DNA of 64,000 bases from Ketobacter alkanivorans (GCF_002863865.1 NZ_CP022684.1:2943501-3007500), one strand, 5' to 3'; counted from the stretch's first letter, positions 36,501-45,315 are shown. A program made the numbers and translations. Notes: generated by a model not told the origin, from the letters alone.

Positions 36501-36643
36501 GTGATGTCAATCCAATTGAAATTGATGTCCGGATCGCGGGCGCGGGGCATGTCCTGATACGCCAGCAGACCCAATATTATTACCAAGCCGAAGGTCAGGT
36601 TGGCCAGTACATGGTTCTCCAGAAAGCGACGCAGCAGATTCAT
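33566..36643 (-). CDS. RND-family efflux permease (AcrB/MexB superfamily)
   Basis: 1025 aa inner-membrane proton-driven pump. The conserved helix-4 proton relay is GMLVDDAVVVVE, and the large periplasmic porter loops are present. It begins with a cytoplasmic tail MNLLRRFLENHVLANL and has the duplicated 6+6 helix layout (helices around 10-30, 335-550, 855-1015). Its start overlaps the adaptor gene stop by 4 bases. No outer-membrane TolC-like gene is nearby. Substrate unknown; placement after a hydroxylase suggests export of hydrocarbon-derived or toxic organic compounds (inference). Confidence 0.93.
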   Translation of the reverse strand: MNLLRRFLENHVLANLTFGLVIILGLLAYQDMPRARDPDINFNWIDITTVLPGAASLEVEKRITDPIEDTISRTVRDLRFVSSTSREGVSSILVRFNQLSKDDFRERVADLRREVQNIYTDQLPAEALDPQIREITTSSGFPTAIVALTSHSPDDNFRRYASNLKLALERLRGVDEVLPQGLEAPELHIAFYPERLQGLNINPGDLASTVQAYFSDASIGDMETSSGRWLVQLEGTNGSLEELESFPVITSNGVVALGSLADIYRSSAEPGVLAQFQGQPAVLLNITKQEGANTLELLDEVNQFIQREQSVQADLGYQLTLVDDQTVSTRDAIDLMQRNAAIGLALVILVVFVFLGGHIALLTGIGIPFTLAATFFILHSMDMSLNNSVLLGVVIALGMLVDDAVVVVETIYYRLQQGAKAMDAGIESLKEVAAPVFTSVLTTISVFLPLMLLPGIMGEFLRVIPIVVCIGLAVSLLEAFWMLPAHVAGLNVNFNKETWLQRKRNRLTRKLRHNYSLLLIRVMRHPWRSVLGVLATALCAVLLLASGVIKFNFFAADPYRLIYINAELPTHKTLQDSLEAAVQLEQKALSVLLPEEVNSSAAYSGLMFTQTEPFFGENYSQALISLKPIRSGMRDTYSAIAAVEAAVGKTLGDAKVSVLVLEDGPPVGQPISVKVRGDRFEDIEAVVEKISAHLNRNPLFKNINTDFKTGSPTLKLTLDGDAIQRAGISPVVVTRALQSRVDGLLIGQYQSLGEEVDIRVLSKPTGDDNLDALMSTTLSTASGDNVRLGTLVKAAYGSGYQNIRHYNFKRSITIAADIDEDKIDAVAANQLIKDYWESIRAQHPGVDLDYSGLLDDIEENLSNISMLFAIGIGLIYLILGTQFKSYWQPLMILVSVPLAFIGVVFGLVITNNPMSFSTMYGVVALSGIAVNSAIVLISAANNRMQMGMGPLHATIYAGRRRVIPILITSTTTIAGLFSLAVGFGGKSLLWGPIAAAIVSGLMFSTVLVLVVIPLIYYASVRGKRA

Positions 36644-37656
36644 TCTGGAGACTTCGGTTGCAAGGTGTCACCGTTTTGCAGTGCACCCAGTTGGCGGGTG
36701 ATAACCTGTGTGTCTTCGGCCAGGGAGACGGCCGCAGAACGCCCTGGTATTGCATTGGGGATAACCACAAAACGAGCTGTGCCTTGTTCGTTGATCATGA
36801 CGCCCAGTTGTTGATTGCGTTGCACGATGTATCGGGCCGGTAGAAAAGGGCGGGGATCTTGCCAGGTTAACTTACCTGCTGTGCCGGGCGGCGGTGGCTG
36901 ACTGATAAATGCCAGCCGAATTTCCTGATCGCGGGTGGCAGAATTGATGCTGCCGCCCAAGCGCAACAAGCGCACTGGGTAGTCGGCACCTGCTGTGAAG
37001 GTTAAGCTCTGTGCTTGTTGCAGTTGCGTGACTTCTTCGGGTTTAACTTGAGCGGATAATTCCAGGTGTTGGGTATCGATCATGCTGATCAGCGGAGTGC
37101 CGATGGAGGCAAGTTGACCTTCGCTGGCCATGCGCGCCGTAACAATGCCTGCAAAGGGGGCTTTAATGGTGCAGCGCTCGGTGTTGATGGTTGCCTGGCG
37201 CAGCGTTATTTTTGCCTGCTCCAGTTCTGCTTCACGGGCAATGGCCTCGGCCTGGAGGGTATCGGCGTCCTCTCGTGAAGCAAGATCTTTTTGCAGCAGT
37301 TGGTTGGCCCGTTTTTTCTGACTATTGGCCAGGCTCAGGCGAGCTTCAGCAATGGTGACCCCCGCCTGCGCCAGTTGTCGCGCCAGTTGGTAATCCGTGC
37401 AATCCAGTTGCAACAAAGTATCACCGGCGTTTACGGTTGCACTGACGCCGACTTTGATGGCAGCAACATTGGCCTGAATTTGAGCGCTGAGTGTGCTGTG
37501 GTTAAGGCTCGCGGTGGTGGCCGGAGCGCTGCGTGTCGGGTGCTCGACGATGTCGCCCAGGCGCGCAGTCAGGGGCTCTGCCATGGCCGATGTGGTGATC
37601 ATTCCCCAACACAAAAATGTTGTCAGGGAGAGTACTGCTGCCTGCTTCCAACGCAT
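36640..37656 (-). CDS. RND efflux periplasmic adaptor (HlyD/MexA-like)
   Basis: 338 aa from the ATG at 37656, where a signal peptide begins (MRWKQAAVLSLTTFLCWG, cleavage near AMAEP); the frame extends 21 codons upstream. Lipoyl-like halves flank a short helical hairpin (LARQLAQAGVTIAEARLSLANSQKKRANQLL), followed by the beta-barrel region (IKAPFAGIVTARMASEGQ). It links the RND permease encoded immediately downstream to an outer-membrane channel. It lies 81 bases after the hydroxylase gene, same strand. Confidence 0.88.
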   Translation of the reverse strand: MRWKQAAVLSLTTFLCWGMITTSAMAEPLTARLGDIVEHPTRSAPATTASLNHSTLSAQIQANVAAIKVGVSATVNAGDTLLQLDCTDYQLARQLAQAGVTIAEARLSLANSQKKRANQLLQKDLASREDADTLQAEAIAREAELEQAKITLRQATINTERCTIKAPFAGIVTARMASEGQLASIGTPLISMIDTQHLELSAQVKPEEVTQLQQAQSLTFTAGADYPVRLLRLGGSINSATRDQEIRLAFISQPPPPGTAGKLTWQDPRPFLPARYIVQRNQQLGVMINEQGTARFVVIPNAIPGRSAAVSLAEDTQVITRQLGALQNGDTLQPKSPE

Positions 37657-37737
37657 AAGAACACACGGTTGCCGATCAAAAGGAGTCGACAGCATACCGA
37701 TACTGTCGAGCCATAGCAATTGTGTGTAGAAGTGTTG

Positions 37738-38916
37738 TTATGCTGTTGAGGCCTCGCTGTAAGTCACGCCTTGCAGCGACTTCAAACCACTTTTACGGTT
37801 TGCGGCTTCTGCCATTTTACGCTCTTCGGCGGTGGCGTATTTTTCATCCCACTCCAGTACTTTGGGTGTCATCAATTTGTGCCACAGCGGGGGAATTAAT
37901 GCCACCGCAATGGTGGTGAGATAGCCGTTGATCATCATCGGTGCATCGCTGTAGGGCTTCAGTTCATGGTAGGGCACTTCGCCTTGAGCATGGTGATGGG
38001 AATGGCGGGTCAGGTTAAACATGGACCAGGAGCTGAACCGCTTGTTGGTATTCCATGAATGGCGAGGTTGCACCGGTGTTGCCGGGTTGCGCACCATGCC
38101 ATAGTGTTCCATGTAGTTCACGATCTCCAGCAGGGCTTTGCCCCACAGGCCGGCCGCGGTAAACATCAGCACGCCTGCCCAACCTGCAATCAGATAGGAT
38201 GCCACCAGAATCAATGCGCTCATCAGATAACCGCGAATAGCAACGTTGTGGATGGAGAATAAGCCCTGACGTTTTTTCTTGAGGCGCTCCTGTTCAATGT
38301 TCCAGGCGCTGATGTTGCCACGCACGGTGGAGATGAGCACATGGGAATAAACGCTGCGGCCCCGTGGCGCTGTGGCAGGGTCTTCGGTGGTGCTCACATA
38401 ACGGTGATGGCCATAGACGTGCTCGATGGCAAAGTTACTGTCAAAGCTGAATGCCAGCAGCCAGCGCCCTACAAACATAGAGACAGGGTCCCAGGTGCGA
38501 TGGGTCAGTTCGTGTCCGGTGATGGTGCCCACCATGCCGATCATCAGTCCGGTCATGATGACGCCCCAGAACAGATTCCAGCCGCTGGTTGTGTCGCGGG
38601 CAACAGCCATGTCGTAGCCGGACAGTTGTTGCACCAGTGCGCCGTAGCCTAATGGATCGCCGTTGCCCACCTGCCAAAGAAAAGTGAACACAATAAAGCT
38701 AAGCAGTGGCAGCGCCATCCACAGCTGCCATGTCAGGATGCCCGGCGCTTTGTAATCGGGGATGGTGATGTCGTCTCCCAGTAAGGCATCCAGCATCACG
38801 TAGCCGAGAAATATACTGAGGAAGCCGACGGTCATCCAATCGCCACCCAATGTCAGAAACAGCGCCGCCAGCAGGCCGATGCCGTGGAACAGAAAAAATT
38901 TAAGATAATGGAACAT
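37738..38916 (-). CDS. XylM/AlkB-like membrane di-iron hydroxylase
   Basis: 392 aa integral membrane monooxygenase. The four His clusters are HELTH (135-139), EHVYGHH (165-171), NYMEHYG (267-273) and RHSHHHA (304-310). The C-terminal region (IPPLWHKLM, WDEKYATAEER, AEAANRKSG) resembles XylM, the xylene monooxygenase hydroxylase, more than AlkB, judged from memory of the families. It starts 31 bases downstream of a XylA-like reductase, as in xylMA-type systems. Expected reaction: hydroxylation of a terminal methyl group of an aromatic or alkyl substrate; the actual substrate is not readable from sequence. Multiple hydrophobic helices from residue 8 on. Confidence 0.85.
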   Translation of the reverse strand: MFHYLKFFLFHGIGLLAALFLTLGGDWMTVGFLSIFLGYVMLDALLGDDITIPDYKAPGILTWQLWMALPLLSFIVFTFLWQVGNGDPLGYGALVQQLSGYDMAVARDTTSGWNLFWGVIMTGLMIGMVGTITGHELTHRTWDPVSMFVGRWLLAFSFDSNFAIEHVYGHHRYVSTTEDPATAPRGRSVYSHVLISTVRGNISAWNIEQERLKKKRQGLFSIHNVAIRGYLMSALILVASYLIAGWAGVLMFTAAGLWGKALLEIVNYMEHYGMVRNPATPVQPRHSWNTNKRFSSWSMFNLTRHSHHHAQGEVPYHELKPYSDAPMMINGYLTTIAVALIPPLWHKLMTPKVLEWDEKYATAEERKMAEAANRKSGLKSLQGVTYSEASTA

Positions 38917-38947
38917 GAATGTAGACCTTCCCTTATGGATGTTGTTG

Positions 38948-40000
38948 CTATGCAGTTTTCTGATGGTTGGATTTGTCTAAAAACTTATCGCTGAATATTT
39001 GGTCTGCGGGGATGCCCAGCTGTTGCAGGCAGGATTCTGCGGCATCCAGCATGGCCGGTGGGCCACACATGTAAGCCTGCGCAATGGGGCTGGCATATTG
39101 AGGCAACCATTCAGTCACCAGACCGCGAGCACCTTGCCAGTCTGAGGCGTCGGGCTCTTCCGATAATACGGGCACAAACATAAAGTCCCCGGCCCACTCT
39201 TTCTGCAGGCTCTTGATCTCATTCAGGCAGTACAGATCCTGTTGAGTGCGGGCACCGAACAGAAACACCACCGGGCGAGGGCTTTTAAACCGCAGCGCAT
39301 CTTCCAGTAAGGCTTTGACTGGTGCCAAACCACTGCCACCGGCAACGCACAGAATCGGTTGCTCACTTTCCCGCAGATAAAAGTCGCCAAACGGGCCTTC
39401 TACCTGCACTTGGGTATCAACGACATCGCCCTGGGCCCAAGACGACATTGCGCCTCCGGGAACCTGTCGAATAAAAAATGAAATACTGCTGACCCCCTGT
39501 TGAAGGGCAGCGCTGGCGAAGGAATAGCTGCGGGCCTCGTTGATGCCACCGGGCACCGACAGCAGGGCGTACTGGCCTGCCGCGTAGTGCATGGGCTGAT
39601 CCAGGGCGATGTCCAGTGCCACGATATCGTGGGTCAGGCGGCGCTGAGTGATGACGGTGCCGGAACAGGTTTGTGGGGTGAATTTGGGGCCACCTGCCTC
39701 CAGGTTATCCAGCTTGATGCTGATGTTGCTTTTTGGCACCGCCTGACAGGCCAGTATGTAACCCTGATCCAGTTCCTGTTCCGATAGAATATAGGCGGAT
39801 TCCGTCAGCTCTTTCACCTTGCCTTCTTTTAACTGGCATTTGCAGGTGGCGCAGCCGCCCACGCGACAACTGTGCGGGAAGCGGATACCCTGTCGCAGGG
39901 CTGCGGTCAGGATGGTTTCCTTATCGAGTACGTCGATAGGCGAGTCGATTCCCTCGATACTGACCTGTTTGGGTTTGGAGGATTTAAACAATCCGAACAT
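38948..40000 (-). CDS. XylA-like ferredoxin-NAD(P)H reductase for the hydroxylase
   Basis: 350 aa from the ATG at 40000 (AGGTG upstream). Residues 1-90 are a plant-type [2Fe-2S] ferredoxin with Cys 45, 50, 53 and 85 (CRVGGCATCKC). Then an FAD domain (ARSYSFAS) and NAD domain (GGSGLAPVKALLEDAL, MCGPPAMLDAAE) follow. This layout, ferredoxin then reductase in one chain, is that of XylA and related electron-transfer subunits. It supplies electrons to the hydroxylase gene 31 bases downstream, so no rubredoxin is needed. It is the first gene of the leftward unit; a palindrome overlaps its promoter. Confidence 0.9.
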   Translation of the reverse strand: MFGLFKSSKPKQVSIEGIDSPIDVLDKETILTAALRQGIRFPHSCRVGGCATCKCQLKEGKVKELTESAYILSEQELDQGYILACQAVPKSNISIKLDNLEAGGPKFTPQTCSGTVITQRRLTHDIVALDIALDQPMHYAAGQYALLSVPGGINEARSYSFASAALQQGVSSISFFIRQVPGGAMSSWAQGDVVDTQVQVEGPFGDFYLRESEQPILCVAGGSGLAPVKALLEDALRFKSPRPVVFLFGARTQQDLYCLNEIKSLQKEWAGDFMFVPVLSEEPDASDWQGARGLVTEWLPQYASPIAQAYMCGPPAMLDAAESCLQQLGIPADQIFSDKFLDKSNHQKTA

Positions 40001-40022
40001 CGGTAACACCTGCAGCGTGATG

Positions 40023-40039
40023 CACTGCAATAAGCAGTG
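40023..40039. promoter_or_regulatory. Inverted repeat near the transcription start of the reductase-hydroxylase unit
   Basis: CACTGC (40023-40028), 5-base AATAA, GCAGTG (40034-40039), perfect 6-bp arms, close to the expected start of the leftward transcript, about 23 bases before the reductase ATG. Could be a second regulatory site or a leader hairpin. Confidence 0.4.
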
Positions 40040-40045
40040 GGTATT

Positions 40046-40073
40046 AAATTATCTGTGTAGGATTGTCCTACAA
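40046..40073 (-). promoter_or_regulatory. Candidate promoter of the reductase-hydroxylase-RND unit
   Basis: On the minus strand TTGTAG, 16-base spacer, TAATTT. The -35 and spacer coincide with the 40056-40072 palindrome, the usual position of a repressor operator. Confidence 0.45.
40056..40072. promoter_or_regulatory. Perfect palindrome overlapping the -35/spacer of that promoter
   Basis: TGTAGGA, 3-base TTG, TCCTACA: 7-bp perfect arms. It looks like a GntR- or MarR-type operator, but no regulator gene adjoins it, so the regulator must lie elsewhere. Confidence 0.55.
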
Positions 40074-40204
40074 TCTAACCGTAAGATAGCGAAACTGAGT
40101 GAAAGCTGCAAGTTTCGCTTAATGATGTGGTGGTATTTTTTTGTATCAAGCGCCGCTGGAGTGGGTAAACTGGCAGCCAGATGACGGCTTGGAAGGGGGT
40201 TTTT

Positions 40205-40576
40205 ATGAAGATTTTCATTGTGATAGGTGTGTTTGCCATGGCGATTGGCGTGGTGTTGGGGGCGTTTGGTGCCCACGGCCTCAAGGCGCGAATTGAGCCG
40301 AATTTGCTGGCGGCGTATCAAACCGGGGTCGAATACCACCTTTATCACGCCCTGGGCTTGATACTGGTTGGCGTGTTGGCCTACCAGTTTCCCGATGTCT
40401 CAGGCCTGAAGTGGGGGGCCTGGTGTTTGATGTGGGGGGTGTTGTTGTTCTCTGGCAGCCTGTACCTGATGGCGGTCACTGGAATCCGTTGGTTGGGGGC
40501 CATCACACCCCTGGGTGGCATGGCGTTTATCATTGGTTGGGTATGGATTGGCTGGGCGTTAATCAGGTCTGCCTGA
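40205..40576 (+). CDS. DUF423 small membrane protein
   Basis: 123 aa, four hydrophobic helices, with the DUF423 core GAFGAHGLKARI near the N-terminus and YHLYHALGLILVG. ATG 40205 follows GGAAGGGGG. Function of this family is unsettled; single gene, divergent from the reductase-hydroxylase unit. Confidence 0.85.
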   Translation: MKIFIVIGVFAMAIGVVLGAFGAHGLKARIEPNLLAAYQTGVEYHLYHALGLILVGVLAYQFPDVSGLKWGAWCLMWGVLLFSGSLYLMAVTGIRWLGAITPLGGMAFIIGWVWIGWALIRSA

Positions 40577-40668
40577 AAGTGGTGGATTTGGCCGGAAAAA
40601 GATTTCATAGCCCTTTACGGGCTGTGATCAATTCAACACAATAGTCACCCAGCAAAAACGGGCATTTT

Positions 40669-40899
40669 ATGAACGAATCAGGCACCTCCACCAACCTTAT
40701 AACGGTTACCGTCAATGGTGACCAACAGCAGCTTGTCTCAGGTGCGACCATCGCCGACCTGCTCGATGGCATGGATTTGCAGGGCAAGCGGGTGGCGGTT
40801 GAGTGCAATCTTGAAATTGTGCCCAAGGCCCTGCACGCCACTACCGCGCTTAATACCGGGGATGTGCTGGAGATTGTGCACGCCATTGGCGGCGGTTGA
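40669..40899 (+). CDS. thiS: Sulfur carrier protein ThiS
   Basis: 76 aa ubiquitin-like carrier for thiazole synthesis. It ends in the invariant Gly-Gly (AIGGG), which is adenylated and thiocarboxylated. N-terminal ~10 residues (MNESGTSTNL) are extra compared with the usual 66-aa ThiS. It is 51 bases upstream of thiG, its partner. No TPP riboswitch is visible in front of it. Confidence 0.93.
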   Translation: MNESGTSTNLITVTVNGDQQQLVSGATIADLLDGMDLQGKRVAVECNLEIVPKALHATTALNTGDVLEIVHAIGGG

Positions 40900-40950
40900 G
40901 TAGCGCTGAGATGGCCGTACGTTAGCGAACAGATGAAAAGGGAACCAGGC

Positions 40951-41733
40951 ATGACAGACACAACTCTCAAAATCGGGGAGCGCGAATTCCAGTCCCGCCT
41001 GTTGGTTGGCACCGGTAAATACAAGGATCTGGAAGAGACCCGTCTGGCGATTGAAGCCAGCGGTGCCGAAATCGTCACCGTAGCGGTGCGACGGACCAAC
41101 ATTGGGCAAAACCCTGATGAACCCAACCTGCTGGATGTACTGCCACCGGATCGTTACACCATTCTTCCCAATACGGCGGGTTGTTATAACGCCAAGGATG
41201 CCGTGCGTACCTGTCGTTTGGCGCGGGAGCTGCTGGACGGCCACAACCTGGTAAAGCTGGAAGTATTGGGCGACGAAAAAACCCTGTTCCCGAATGTCGT
41301 GGAAACCTTATCGGCCTGTGAAACCCTGATCAAAGATGGATTCGATGTGATGGTGTATACCTCCGACGACCCCATCATTGCCAAAGAGCTGGAGCAGATG
41401 GGATGTGTGTCGGTGATGCCGCTGGCTGCGCCCATTGGCAGTGGCCTGGGCATTCGTAACCCCTACAATATTCGCATGATTCTGGAAGAAGCCAAGGTGC
41501 CCATTATTGTCGATGCCGGAGTGGGAACCGCGTCGGATGCGGCCATTGCCATGGAGTTGGGCTGTCATGGTGTGCTGATGAATACGGCCATTGCTGCCGC
41601 CCAGAAACCCGTGTTGATGGCGTCGGCCATGCGCAAAGCCATTGAAGCGGGGCGTGAAGCCTACCTGGCAGGCCGTATGCCGCGGAAACTGTACGCCAGC
41701 GCATCCTCTCCTATTGAAGGCACCTTTTTCTAA
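40951..41733 (+). CDS. thiG: Thiazole synthase ThiG
   Basis: 260 aa. I chose ATG 40951 because AAGGGA lies 7-10 bases upstream; the in-frame ATG at 40933 has no ribosome site. ThiG makes the thiazole phosphate from DXP, the ThiS thiocarboxylate and dehydroglycine. Signatures: [11 protein letters not shown], the Schiff-base region [15 protein letters not shown] with the active Lys, and [18 protein letters not shown]. The stop is immediately followed by the trmB ATG. Confidence 0.96.
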   Translation: MTDTTLKIGEREFQSRLLVGTGKYKDLEETRLAIEASGAEIVTVAVRRTNIGQNPDEPNLLDVLPPDRYTILPNTAGCYNAKDAVRTCRLARELLDGHNLVKLEVLGDEKTLFPNVVETLSACETLIKDGFDVMVYTSDDPIIAKELEQMGCVSVMPLAAPIGSGLGIRNPYNIRMILEEAKVPIIVDAGVGTASDAAIAMELGCHGVLMNTAIAAAQKPVLMASAMRKAIEAGREAYLAGRMPRKLYASASSPIEGTFF

Positions 41734-42426
41734 ATGACTGAATCCGATCAGCCGCAGCGTCGCCTGCGCAGTTTTGTGCGTCGCCAAGGGCGTTTGACTG
41801 AAGGTCAGAGCCGGGCGCTGGATACCCTGTGGCAAACCTACGGGCTGGAAGTGGCCGATGGCATGTTGTCGTTCCCGGATGTGTTTGGTAATGACGGCGA
41901 TGTGATCGTTGAAATTGGCTTTGGTAACGGCACCTCGTTGCTGGAGATGGCACAAACTGCCCCTGATAAAAATTTTATCGGCGTGGAGGTGCATCGCCCC
42001 GGTGTCGGTAAATTGATTAACGATGCTCATCACGCTGGCGTTACCAACGTCAGAACCTTCTGTGATGATGCCATCGATGTACTGCAGCACAATATTCCTG
42101 CTAACAGTCTGGCGGGTGTACAGCTATTCTTCCCAGACCCTTGGCATAAAAAGCGTCATAACAAGCGCCGCATTGTGCAGCCTGAGTTCGCCCAGAAGAT
42201 CAGGGCTAAATTGAAGGTGGGTGGATACTTTCATATGGCCACGGATTGGGAGCCGTATGCCGAACACATGATGGAAGTGATGTCGGTGGCTGAGGGTTAT
42301 GACAATCAGGCGGGGCCGAACCAATATTCCCCTAAACCCGATTATCGGCCCAATACAAAATTTGAGCGCCGTGGCGAACGGTTAGGCCATGGCGTATGGG
42401 ATTTGGTGTTTATTAAATCGAGCTGA
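41734..42426 (+). CDS. trmB: tRNA (guanine-N7)-methyltransferase TrmB
   Basis: 230 aa enzyme that makes m7G46 in tRNA. SAM motif [14 protein letters not shown], the [12 protein letters not shown] segment, and the catalytic motif [19 protein letters not shown] are all present. Start ATG is directly after the thiG stop, so the two are transcribed together. Normal length. Confidence 0.96.
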   Translation: MTESDQPQRRLRSFVRRQGRLTEGQSRALDTLWQTYGLEVADGMLSFPDVFGNDGDVIVEIGFGNGTSLLEMAQTAPDKNFIGVEVHRPGVGKLINDAHHAGVTNVRTFCDDAIDVLQHNIPANSLAGVQLFFPDPWHKKRHNKRRIVQPEFAQKIRAKLKVGGYFHMATDWEPYAEHMMEVMSVAEGYDNQAGPNQYSPKPDYRPNTKFERRGERLGHGVWDLVFIKSS

Positions 42427-42465
42427 TCTTAATTGGGGCTCATAAAAATAAGAAAGGTAATAAAG

Positions 42466-45315
42466 ATGCATCGCATACTGGCACTGGTTCTGTGCGCGCT
42501 GTTGTGCGCCCAAGCCGCGTGGAGCTATACCCCGGAAGACACAGCCATGCTGATGCCGGGCCCATTCCAGAATTGGAAAACCCTGGAAACCGATCACTTT
42601 CGCATTAACTATCGTGAACACCACCTGCCGTTTGCCCAGCGCCTGGCTGCGGTGGCAGAAAAGGTTTACATCAAACAGACTCCGCGCCTGCAGTGGGAGC
42701 CGAAAAAGAAAACCGAAGTGGTCATCACGGACACCTATGACGGATCCAACGGTGGCGCGACGGTTTTACCTTTTAATCGCTTTTTTATATTCATGAATGC
42801 GCCGGTAGAGGGAGAGCTGCTGGATAATGCGCCCTGGATCGAGCAAGTGTTCACCCATGAATTTGTCCACATTCTGCATCTTGATCAAAGCTCCGGTGGC
42901 CAGACCACGTTGCGTAATATTTTCGGACGCTTCTTTTTTGCGTTCCCCCAGATATTCAGTCCGGCCTGGGTATCAGAAGGGCTGGCAGTGTATGAAGAAA
43001 CCGATGCCAGCAAACAGTTTGGTCGCGGTCAGAGCGCATACTATGACGCCATGATGCGGGCCGAGTACCTGAATGGTTTTCGCAGCTTCTCTCAGCTGAG
43101 TTATCAGGGCTATTGGGGCACCGATTGGCCCAGTGGTCAGGTGTATTTGTACGGTTATTACTTTTTCGAGTTCCTGCACGCAGAATACGGTGAACAAAAA
43201 GCCTTTGAGTACCTGCAGAACTGGAACAGCAATATCATTCCCTGGCGCATGCAGTCGCGGGCGAAAAGGGTCTTCGGCCTCAGTGCAGAAGGGCTGTGGA
43301 ATCAGTTTCAGGCTTACCTGACGAAAAAGTTCGAGCAGGAAATGGTGTCTCTGCCGGTGGTGGATTACACGCCTGTGGTAGAAACCGGCCGCATTAATGG
43401 CAACCCGGTGTGGATGGCCGATGGCAGCTTTTATTATTATCGGGAAGATGGCCGTCGGCACCCCACGCTGCAACACATTGATGCAGATGGCAATGAAGTG
43501 CAGGTTGCCGAAGTAATCGAATACCAGCAGATTGATGTGCACCCCCAGGCGGGTGTGCTGTTGTCGCGGCATACGGTGTGCAACAACGTAGATGTGTTTG
43601 CTGATTTGTATCGCCTGCAGGATAACGGTGCCTGGAAACGCATCACCGAGTGCGGCCGCTATCCGCGCGCTGCCTGGGCACATTCTGGTGAGCGCATTGC
43701 AGCGGTTCACACCGATCGCGGTTTGTCACAGATTGCGATTCTGGACGGTCGTGGCACTTTGCTGCAATTGCTCAAGCCTTTGGCGGCCGGTGAGGTGATT
43801 GGCCATATCGACTGGTCACCGGATGATAAAAAACTGGTGGCAGCCGTGCGGCGTGAAGCCACCGGTTGGAACCTTGAAGTGTTGGATGTGGAGCGTGACC
43901 TGTGGACGCCGTTAACCCGTAACGATCATCTGGAACAGCGCCCCCGCTTTTCGACTGACGGTAAATGGGTGTATTTCATCTCGGATCAAAAAGGCATGAT
44001 GAACGTGCGGCGCATGCGCCTGCAGGATGGTCAGGTGCAGACCGTATCCCGTACGCAGACTGCTATTGTGGATTATTCGGTTAATGCCGATCAGAGTTCG
44101 GTGCGGGTGGCAGAATACACCGCCCAAGGTGTTGTGATTCGAGAGCAGGCACTGCAATCCTGGGGTGATACGTACGCTGGTTTATGGAAAGATCGCGCAA
44201 AGGTGAAGTCGATCGTGAATCAGCCTGATTACAGCGCGGAAGCCTTCACTGATATTTCAGATTACTCACCTCTGGATACCCTGGCACCTACTTCGTGGTT
44301 TGCCTTCTTGTATGCAGACAGTGACGATAACAATTGGATTCAGTTTATTCTGCAGGGTCAGGATGTACTGGGTTTTCACCAGTGGCAGTTGGCTCCGGCT
44401 TACTATTTTGACAAACAAGAATTCGGCGGCAGTCTGTCTTATGTGGCATATCATCGTTTGGCGTTGCTGGCGGAACGGGAGCTGGATACGGTGCGAGAAG
44501 AAGCACCGGGCATCCCCAGCGTGTGGCGACAGGAAACCCGATACCAGGCTGTTTGGCAGCAGCCCATTAATAGCTTTGAAGGTACATTCGAAGTGGATTT
44601 TGGTATGGGTAAAGAGGATGTAAAACGGATTATTGATGGCTACGGCGAATACGATTCCTATCGGGATAACTTTGCCGGTGTATCACTTAACTGGTCTGAT
44701 TACGAACGTTACCTGCATTCCATCAGTGTGGAGAATGGCCGCAAAGTGCGGCTGCTGGCAGAACAGTATGATGCCTTTGGTGACGGTTATCACGATGGCT
44801 CTGTGTACAGCTTGGATTGGCGTGAATACTTGAGCCTGTTCGATAACCATGTGTTGGCTTTGCGTGCGGTGCTGGGTAAAGCCGACGACAGTGCCAAGGC
44901 GTTTCAATTAGGTAACGAGCTGGATGAGTTGCAAACCCTGGGTGCGCTGATCGGGTTTGGTCGAACCGGTTATACCTTACGTGGCTATTCCGACAATCAG
45001 AGCCAGCTGGCCGGTACCAATCTGCGTTTGTATTCGGCTGAGTATCGCCTGCCGGTAGGGGAATGGTTTGATGGCTACACCGTGCTGCCGGTGGGGTTGG
45101 GCAAGGCGGGTTTGCATCTGTTTGTTGATCATGGCGCGGCCTGGAGCGCGGGTCAGAACAAGGATTACTACACCGGTATTGGTGCAGAGCTGCGGCCTGA
45201 TCTGCTGATTGGCTATTCCACTCTTAAATTGGAAAGTACGTTGGGCTTTGCCAAGGGGCTGGATGATGAAATTGGCGAAACCACGGTGTATCTGAGGCTT
45301 GGGGCCAGCTTCTAA
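42466..45315 (+). CDS. Exported gluzincin-like metalloprotease with beta-propeller and barrel-like C-terminus
   Basis: 949 aa from ATG 42466 (AGAAAGG upstream); signal peptide ends CAQAAWS. Catalytic site HEFVH at 131-135, with WVSEGLAVYEE supplying Glu 171 as probable third zinc ligand. Residues ~300-600 contain TolB/PD40-type propeller strands (WSPDDKKLVAAV, FSTDGKWVYFISDQKG). The C-terminal ~350 residues read as amphipathic strands (FAGVSLNWSDYERYLHSI ... TTVYLRLGASF), ending in Phe like an outer-membrane barrel. Probably attached to the outer membrane with the protease outside or in the periplasm; substrate unknown. Metalloprotease class inferred from motif only. Confidence 0.75.
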   Translation: MHRILALVLCALLCAQAAWSYTPEDTAMLMPGPFQNWKTLETDHFRINYREHHLPFAQRLAAVAEKVYIKQTPRLQWEPKKKTEVVITDTYDGSNGGATVLPFNRFFIFMNAPVEGELLDNAPWIEQVFTHEFVHILHLDQSSGGQTTLRNIFGRFFFAFPQIFSPAWVSEGLAVYEETDASKQFGRGQSAYYDAMMRAEYLNGFRSFSQLSYQGYWGTDWPSGQVYLYGYYFFEFLHAEYGEQKAFEYLQNWNSNIIPWRMQSRAKRVFGLSAEGLWNQFQAYLTKKFEQEMVSLPVVDYTPVVETGRINGNPVWMADGSFYYYREDGRRHPTLQHIDADGNEVQVAEVIEYQQIDVHPQAGVLLSRHTVCNNVDVFADLYRLQDNGAWKRITECGRYPRAAWAHSGERIAAVHTDRGLSQIAILDGRGTLLQLLKPLAAGEVIGHIDWSPDDKKLVAAVRREATGWNLEVLDVERDLWTPLTRNDHLEQRPRFSTDGKWVYFISDQKGMMNVRRMRLQDGQVQTVSRTQTAIVDYSVNADQSSVRVAEYTAQGVVIREQALQSWGDTYAGLWKDRAKVKSIVNQPDYSAEAFTDISDYSPLDTLAPTSWFAFLYADSDDNNWIQFILQGQDVLGFHQWQLAPAYYFDKQEFGGSLSYVAYHRLALLAERELDTVREEAPGIPSVWRQETRYQAVWQQPINSFEGTFEVDFGMGKEDVKRIIDGYGEYDSYRDNFAGVSLNWSDYERYLHSISVENGRKVRLLAEQYDAFGDGYHDGSVYSLDWREYLSLFDNHVLALRAVLGKADDSAKAFQLGNELDELQTLGALIGFGRTGYTLRGYSDNQSQLAGTNLRLYSAEYRLPVGEWFDGYTVLPVGLGKAGLHLFVDHGAAWSAGQNKDYYTGIGAELRPDLLIGYSTLKLESTLGFAKGLDDEIGETTVYLRLGASF

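Noticed and set aside
40577..40668. Possible TPP riboswitch before thiS-thiG
   Set aside because: Only an 8-bp hairpin (40606-40626) is present; the conserved CUGAGA and other TPP-aptamer bases are absent and the gap is too short.
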